Assembly: GCF_004358205.1 (NCBI RefSeq)
Contig: NZ_SMYO01000003.1
Location: 503,931-567,930, forward strand
Origin: Bacillus salipaludis
GTDB lineage: Bacteria; Bacillota; Bacilli; Bacillales_B; DSM-18226
Reading direction: 5' to 3'
Length of the DNA: 64,000 bases
A program made the translations under genes and the position numbers. Of the stretch, positions 60,126 through 64,000 are shown one piece after another. Each line of letters begins with the position of its first letter. Position 1 is the first letter of the stretch. The notes beneath the pieces were generated by a model that worked only from the letters and a program-made list of their open reading frames with translations, was not told the origin of the DNA and searched no databases.

Positions 60126-62153
60126 TCAAGGAACCAGTTTAGTAGCTTTCGCTTTTTCAGCTGTTTTCTGGATTCGAGTTCCTAATGGTTTCTTTAAGAC
60201 AAACGCAATCAGAAAACTAATACCTACAAAAACAAGTAGGGCAAAAAAGTCTTTGACAACAATCTTATTTATCATTCCACCGACTGTTTCCCGCAGCATG
60301 CTAACACCGTACGTGAAAGGCATGAAAGGATTTAGCTTTTGGAAAAAGGTTGATGTCACACTTACGGGAAATGTTGCGCCAGAACTGGAAATTTGCAGGA
60401 CCAAAAGAATAATGGCTAATCCTTTCCCGATATTGCCAAACACTGAACACAATGTGTAGGTAATAACGATAAACACCATGCTTATGAAGATACTGAACAA
60501 CACAAACCATCCTTTATCCACCACATAGGTATGAATGATAAACAAATCTCCAAAAGAAACAATTGCTGCTTGAAATATACCGATTGTTAGAAAAGTTAAT
60601 AGTCTAGCAAGATAAAGCTGATAGTCCCTATAGCGATTATCCAGATTTTCTACGTCTACTCTTAATGAAGCCACAAGGAGCGTAGCTCCTACCCACAAAG
60701 CAAGCATCGTATAAAATGGAGACATCGCAGAACCGTAATTGGGGATAGGAAAAATCCGCTTTGTTTTTAACAGAACTGGATTGGACAAAAAATTGCTCTC
60801 CTTCGTCGGGTCATGCTTTAAAAATTGTATCAAATCGTAAATATTGGCACTATTTTTAAACTGTCTAATTCTATCTGCAGCTGTTCTAACTTTTTCTTCA
60901 AATCCAGGTAAATCATTTCTGGCCAAATCCGCTGCTTTGTGAATCACCCTTTCAACTTCCGGAAGCTTGGTCCTGACAAGATCCGCTGCTTTTCGAATAT
61001 CCTCTTCTAGTCCTGGCAAATCATTCCGGACAAAATCGGCAGCTTTATCGATTTTTTGTTCAATTGTTGGTAACTCATTTTTTACAAATGCCGAAGCTGT
61101 GTTAATTCCCCCTACTACTTTATCTACTTTTTGTTGTAAATCAACTCTGGTAGCTTGGACGTCATGTTGGATTTTTACTAGTTCATCATAAACCTGGTTC
61201 AACTGTTCCTGATTACCCTTGGTATCTGCCTCGTTTGCAGCCTTCGCTTGTTCCATCGCATCCTTAATTTTTGTTTCGATCTCAGTAAGATTTGCTACTA
61301 CATCTGCTACAATTAAAGATGTTCTTTGTATTTCCGAAAGCTTTCCTTGGAGGGCGAGCACCTTATCGCCTGCATCCTTTACAAGCTGTAAATTATCTTT
61401 AACTTTTAAAATACTTGCACCTGCCCGTTCTAGCTCTGATATTCTTTGCTCCAATTCAATAATTTGTTGACCTTTCCTGTGAATCTCAGGAAGTTTACCC
61501 TCGAGTTCAATTGCTTTTTTCCCCATCTGATCGATGACCGGAAGTGCCTTCTCTAGTGCAAAAACTTGTTTTTCTACATCTAGAATCGACGGTAAATCTT
61601 TTTCTAGTTCCACTCCAGCCTTATAAAATCCTGAAAAAATCGCATCTCCAACGGTTTTAATAAAAGCCTGGCTAATTTGAGCTGTCACACTTGATGCACC
61701 TGAGCTAGCAATTTTTGGTGCAACGGCATTGATTTTTTCATTTACCCCAAAAATAATTTCCGGTTTTTCAGGATTCGCGGATATAATGCTAGTTATTTTT
61801 TTAGAAAATTCCTTTGGAATGATAAGATAGGCATAGTAGTCTCCCTCCTCCACTCCCCTTTTGGCTTCATTAGTCCTCACAAACACCCAGCCCAGTTTAT
61901 GATTCTTTTTTAAATTCTTTACTGTTTCATTTCCTACATTAATATTTTTTCCACTGATTCTAGCACCTTCATCCTCATTCGCAACGGCAACTTGTATTCC
62001 AGATGTATTCCCATACGGATCCCACATCGACTTGATATTAAACCATGCATACATAGAAGGCAGTATCATAAGTCCTACTACCAACAAAGCAACGGAAGGA
62101 ACCCTGAATATATTTTTCCAATCTGATCGATAGATGTGCCAAATTTTGCCCAT
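60126..62153 (-). CDS. yhgE: YhgE/Pip family membrane protein
   Basis: 675 aa from ATG 62153 (GAGGTG upstream). One N-terminal TM (about 20-38, VALLVVGLMILPSMYAWFN) leads to a large extracellular part of about 400 residues; the C-terminal 200 residues hold about five TM helices like ABC-2 permeases. The external part includes the family block VAVANEDEGARISGKNIN and long coiled coils. A stretch coded by 61106-60858 contains four and a half 18-residue repeats of the form I-x-KAADxVRNDLPGLEE. Relatives include Lactococcus Pip and B. subtilis YueB, which serve as phage receptors; the native role is unclear. Confidence 0.85.
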   Translation of the reverse strand: MGKIWHIYRSDWKNIFRVPSVALLVVGLMILPSMYAWFNIKSMWDPYGNTSGIQVAVANEDEGARISGKNINVGNETVKNLKKNHKLGWVFVRTNEAKRGVEEGDYYAYLIIPKEFSKKITSIISANPEKPEIIFGVNEKINAVAPKIASSGASSVTAQISQAFIKTVGDAIFSGFYKAGVELEKDLPSILDVEKQVFALEKALPVIDQMGKKAIELEGKLPEIHRKGQQIIELEQRISELERAGASILKVKDNLQLVKDAGDKVLALQGKLSEIQRTSLIVADVVANLTEIETKIKDAMEQAKAANEADTKGNQEQLNQVYDELVKIQHDVQATRVDLQQKVDKVVGGINTASAFVKNELPTIEQKIDKAADFVRNDLPGLEEDIRKAADLVRTKLPEVERVIHKAADLARNDLPGFEEKVRTAADRIRQFKNSANIYDLIQFLKHDPTKESNFLSNPVLLKTKRIFPIPNYGSAMSPFYTMLALWVGATLLVASLRVDVENLDNRYRDYQLYLARLLTFLTIGIFQAAIVSFGDLFIIHTYVVDKGWFVLFSIFISMVFIVITYTLCSVFGNIGKGLAIILLVLQISSSGATFPVSVTSTFFQKLNPFMPFTYGVSMLRETVGGMINKIVVKDFFALLVFVGISFLIAFVLKKPLGTRIQKTAEKAKATKLVP

Positions 62154-62292
62154 TTCAAAACACCTCATGTCATAGTGCATCCTAACTATTATCTTTTGAA
62201 AATGGGCTGATTTTATGACTTAATATTTTATTTGACCATAAAGTGGATTTTTAATGGAGGACAGATTAAGTGAGTTTTTCAATGTGTAAATT

Positions 62293-62321
62293 AAAAAAAG
62301 CAGATACATTAATCATCTGCT
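62293..62321 (-). terminator. terminator of the Rrf2 gene
   Basis: On the minus strand AGCAGAT, loop, ATCTGCT, then TTTTTT. It starts at the 3' end of the Rrf2 gene. Confidence 0.75.
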
Positions 62322-62758
62322 TAGTCCTTTAATTTTTCTTTATTAACAATATCCTTCACAACATCTTCAAGAGTCACATTTTCCAAGGTTTTCTCCATAG
62401 CTACTTGAGCAGAGGTAAATAACGGGCCAATTGCATCTTGGATATTCCTTCCCACCAGGCAAGCGGGATTGGGTTCTTCATGGACACTAAACAATTCATT
62501 CTCTTGTACAACATTCACTGCCTTATATACATCAAGTAAAGTAATATCAGATAAATCCCTGGCTAGTTTCGCTCCCGCAATACCAGGATGTACTTCGACT
62601 AACCCGGCTTTTTTAAGCATTCCCATAATTTTCCTTATCACGACTGGGTTTGTATTTACACTTCCAGCTAGAAATTCTGATGAACTGATTCCCTCTTTAT
62701 TAATTTCAATAAGCGTTAATATATGAATTCCAACTGCAAATCGACTACTTATAGACAA
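62321..62758 (-). CDS. Rrf2 family transcriptional regulator (YwnA-like)
   Basis: 145 aa, TTG start at 62758 with AGGTGA. Rrf2 winged helix: SSRFAVGIHILTLIE, SSEFLAGSVNTNPVVIRKIMGMLKKAGLVE (partial), HPGIAGAKLARDLSDITLLDVYKAV. Only one Cys (in NPACLVG) instead of the three of IscR/NsrR, so no iron-sulphur cluster is expected; YwnA-like members are of this type. Follows the YwnB-like gene after 345 nt that hold its AT-rich promoter and the upstream terminator and nothing else I can identify. Confidence 0.88.
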   Translation of the reverse strand: MSISSRFAVGIHILTLIEINKEGISSSEFLAGSVNTNPVVIRKIMGMLKKAGLVEVHPGIAGAKLARDLSDITLLDVYKAVNVVQENELFSVHEEPNPACLVGRNIQDAIGPLFTSAQVAMEKTLENVTLEDVVKDIVNKEKLKD

Positions 62759-63046
62759 TCACAGTCACCTACCTTATCCTTGTTTTCATGTAATTCTTTT
62801 AATTATAAAAATATTATACTTAAAATAGGGAACAAATTATAGTGGTCGGGTTTTTTAATGGAACTTCATTGGGTAAACACATTTGAGTATTCATCATAAT
62901 CTCCATTACTGAACACGTTAAATATGATTTTTTCAAAATGATTTGGATGTCCAGATGATTTTTGAGTCTTAATCAATATTAAAAATATATAAACTGTTAT
63001 TAACCAGGCGTTTTGACTTATACCTTATTACATATTCCTAAATAGT

Positions 63047-63080
63047 AAAGTACCATTAGCGCAAACACTAATGGTACTTT
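63047..63080 (-). terminator. strong hairpin after the YwnB-like gene
   Basis: AAAGTACCATTAG pairs with CTAATGGTACTTT over 13 bp with an 8-nt loop. Little T-run on either strand, but placement just beyond the stop at 63104 fits a terminator. Confidence 0.7.
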
Positions 63081-63103
63081 GTATATTTAATTGGTTAGAA
63101 AAT

Positions 63104-63742
63104 TTATTCTACTTCACCGACAACAGTGAAACGTTCATTTATATGTTGTGGATTTTCACTTTCATCCAATACAGCAATAGCATAGTCTGCATAACTGATA
63201 TAACTTTCACCTTTTGAATTAACAAGAAGATGATCTTTTCCTGACTGATAAGATCCAGTTCTTTTTCCTTCCGCATCAAATACCGCAGACGGACTGATAA
63301 ATGTCCATGTAATAGTAGATGTTTCTTGTAATTCTTGCAAGTTTCTTCCTTGCCCTTTTGCAGTTGGGAAAAATATATCTGGAAAATCAGGTGTATCCAT
63401 TACCTTAACGGTTTTATTCTCATCTACATAAAGACTTCCAGCTCCACCAACAATGATTGCTCTTGTATTTGTTCCTTTTAGTGCCTCAATTAAAGAATGT
63501 CCTGCATCCACGTGTGCCTGCTCTTCACCAAGAGGAGCACCGAATGCATTGACCAATACGTCAAACTTTTTAACATCATCAGATGTGAGGTCAAATATAT
63601 TTTTTTCAATTACCGCAATGCTTTTATCTTTAAGTTTTGACACCTCTCTTACAATCGCAGTTACTTCATGTCCCCGACTAACTGCTTCTTTCAAAATAAA
63701 ATTACCTGCTTTACCACTTGCACCAATGATTCCAATTTTCAT
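63104..63742 (-). CDS. NAD(P)-binding oxidoreductase (YwnB-like, atypical SDR)
   Basis: 212 aa, ATG 63742 with GGGAGG. Rossmann start MKIGIIGASGKAGNFILKEA (GASGKAG), then GHEVTAIVREVSKL, DVLVNAFGAP and a C-terminal YISYADYAIAVLDESENP. No YxxxK pair of classical SDRs. The family includes flavin/biliverdin reductase-like and stress-induced proteins. The pairing with an Rrf2 regulator mirrors B. subtilis ywnA-ywnB, suggesting control by that regulator. Biochemical role unknown. Confidence 0.85.
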   Translation of the reverse strand: MKIGIIGASGKAGNFILKEAVSRGHEVTAIVREVSKLKDKSIAVIEKNIFDLTSDDVKKFDVLVNAFGAPLGEEQAHVDAGHSLIEALKGTNTRAIIVGGAGSLYVDENKTVKVMDTPDFPDIFFPTAKGQGRNLQELQETSTITWTFISPSAVFDAEGKRTGSYQSGKDHLLVNSKGESYISYADYAIAVLDESENPQHINERFTVVGEVE

Positions 63743-63784
63743 TTTACATTCCTCCCATAATTACAATTCTATTGTAACTAAATT

Positions 63785-63798
63785 AATTACATGTAATT
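63785..63798. promoter_or_regulatory. palindrome upstream of the YwnB-like gene
   Basis: AATTACATGTAATT is a 14-bp palindrome about 43 nt before the start codon; ATTACAT is repeated once more just beyond at 63804. Candidate operator for the Rrf2 or an HxlR/MarR-type regulator. Confidence 0.4.
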
Positions 63799-63845
63799 AT
63801 AATAATTACATCATTAGCATTTGTCAATACATTTAAAAATCCTTT

Positions 63846-64000
63846 CCTAATAAGAAAGTAGGGAAACCTCTCTCGAGGCTTCCCCCTTATCAAACCGTAC
63901 GTGCCCTATTAAGGCATACGGCTTACCAAATGTTACAATGTTTATCAAGAGGATGCATTCCAGGCATTTTGCATCTTTTGTAAGCGATGAGGGGTAAAAT
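63846..64000 (-). mobile_element. edge of a group II intron/reverse-transcriptase-type element (candidate)
   Basis: On the minus strand there are two adjacent hairpins: GCCGTATGCC...GGCACGTACGGTTT and GGGAAGCCTC-GAGA-GAGGTTTCCC, then TACTTTCTTATT. The AGCCGTATG...CGTACGGTTTGATAAGGGGGAA combination (given in part) resembles the conserved RNA segment found next to many bacterial group II intron reverse-transcriptase genes. No protein-coding part is in the window; the rest lies to the right. Assignment is from memory of the motif. Confidence 0.4.

Overview
The window reads as chromosome of an endospore-forming Bacillaceae (Bacillus/Neobacillus-like). The base composition is AT-rich and Shine-Dalgarno sequences are strong (AAAGGAGG type). 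UUG and GUG starts are common. There is a class IV PHA synthase locus (phaR/phaC/phaQ/phaP), a leucine-degradation operon of the B. subtilis yng type, GerP-like spore proteins behind sigma-K-like promoters, and CcpA-type cre sites. No rRNA, tRNA, CRISPR array or prophage is visible. The only mobile-element trace is a pair of hairpins at the right edge that resembles group II intron/reverse-transcriptase elements.

Layout. 1-6.9 kb: a MarR/MFS pair, a second drug-type MFS transporter, a 2-hydroxyacid dehydrogenase, an M20 amidohydrolase, a DUF2062 membrane protein and a DgcK-like diguanylate cyclase. 6.9-11.8 kb: a citrate-type module (sensor kinase, response regulator, CitMHS transporter behind a perfect cre site, AEC carrier). 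12-14.7 kb: a cluster of small GerP-like spore proteins followed by a stand-alone HemD-like gene. 14.8-18 kb: a BMP nucleoside-binding lipoprotein with pseudouridine kinase and pseudouridine-5'-phosphate glycosidase. 18.2-32 kb: the phenylacetate (paa) catabolic cluster, with PaaX, PaaABCD, PaaK, PaaI, crotonases, PaaH, PaaJ and an aldehyde dehydrogenase. 32.08-32.65 kb: an 11-unit array of about 52-bp hairpin repeats, with a degenerate relative at 18.1 kb. 33-41.3 kb: an M20 peptidase, an amino-acid permease, a phenylalanine-dehydrogenase-like gene leading a three-gene 2-oxoacid dehydrogenase operon, and a divergent Lrp/AsnC regulator. 41.5-47.7 kb: PHA metabolism (phaRBC divergent from phaQP, a second SDR reductase, a thiolase under a FadR-type box). 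48-60 kb: a CoA-transferase pair, the complete leucine/isovaleryl-CoA operon, and a divergent GAF-PucR regulator. 60-64 kb: a YhgE/Pip membrane protein and a YwnA/YwnB-like pair.

How the genes work together. The window is largely about turning amino acids and aromatic acids into acyl-CoA and storing or burning the carbon. Phenylalanine dehydrogenase would give phenylpyruvate. The adjacent E1-alpha/E1-beta/E2 complex could decarboxylate this directly to phenylacetyl-CoA, the substrate of the PaaABCD epoxidase 8 kb away. That would bypass phenylacetate and PaaK; this is an inference from gene order and residues. Leucine-derived isovaleryl-CoA is processed to acetyl-CoA plus acetoacetate, which ScoAB activates. 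Acetyl-CoA can then enter thiolase -> PhaB -> PhaRC to polyhydroxybutyrate.

The most interesting items are: the PheDH-oxoacid dehydrogenase-paa link; phaC, which appears to start at a non-AUG (AUU) codon; the covarying hairpin array; the GerP-like cluster; the paa operon without recognisable PaaE or a PaaZ fusion; and an acyl-CoA synthetase with Gly where acetate-specific enzymes have Trp.
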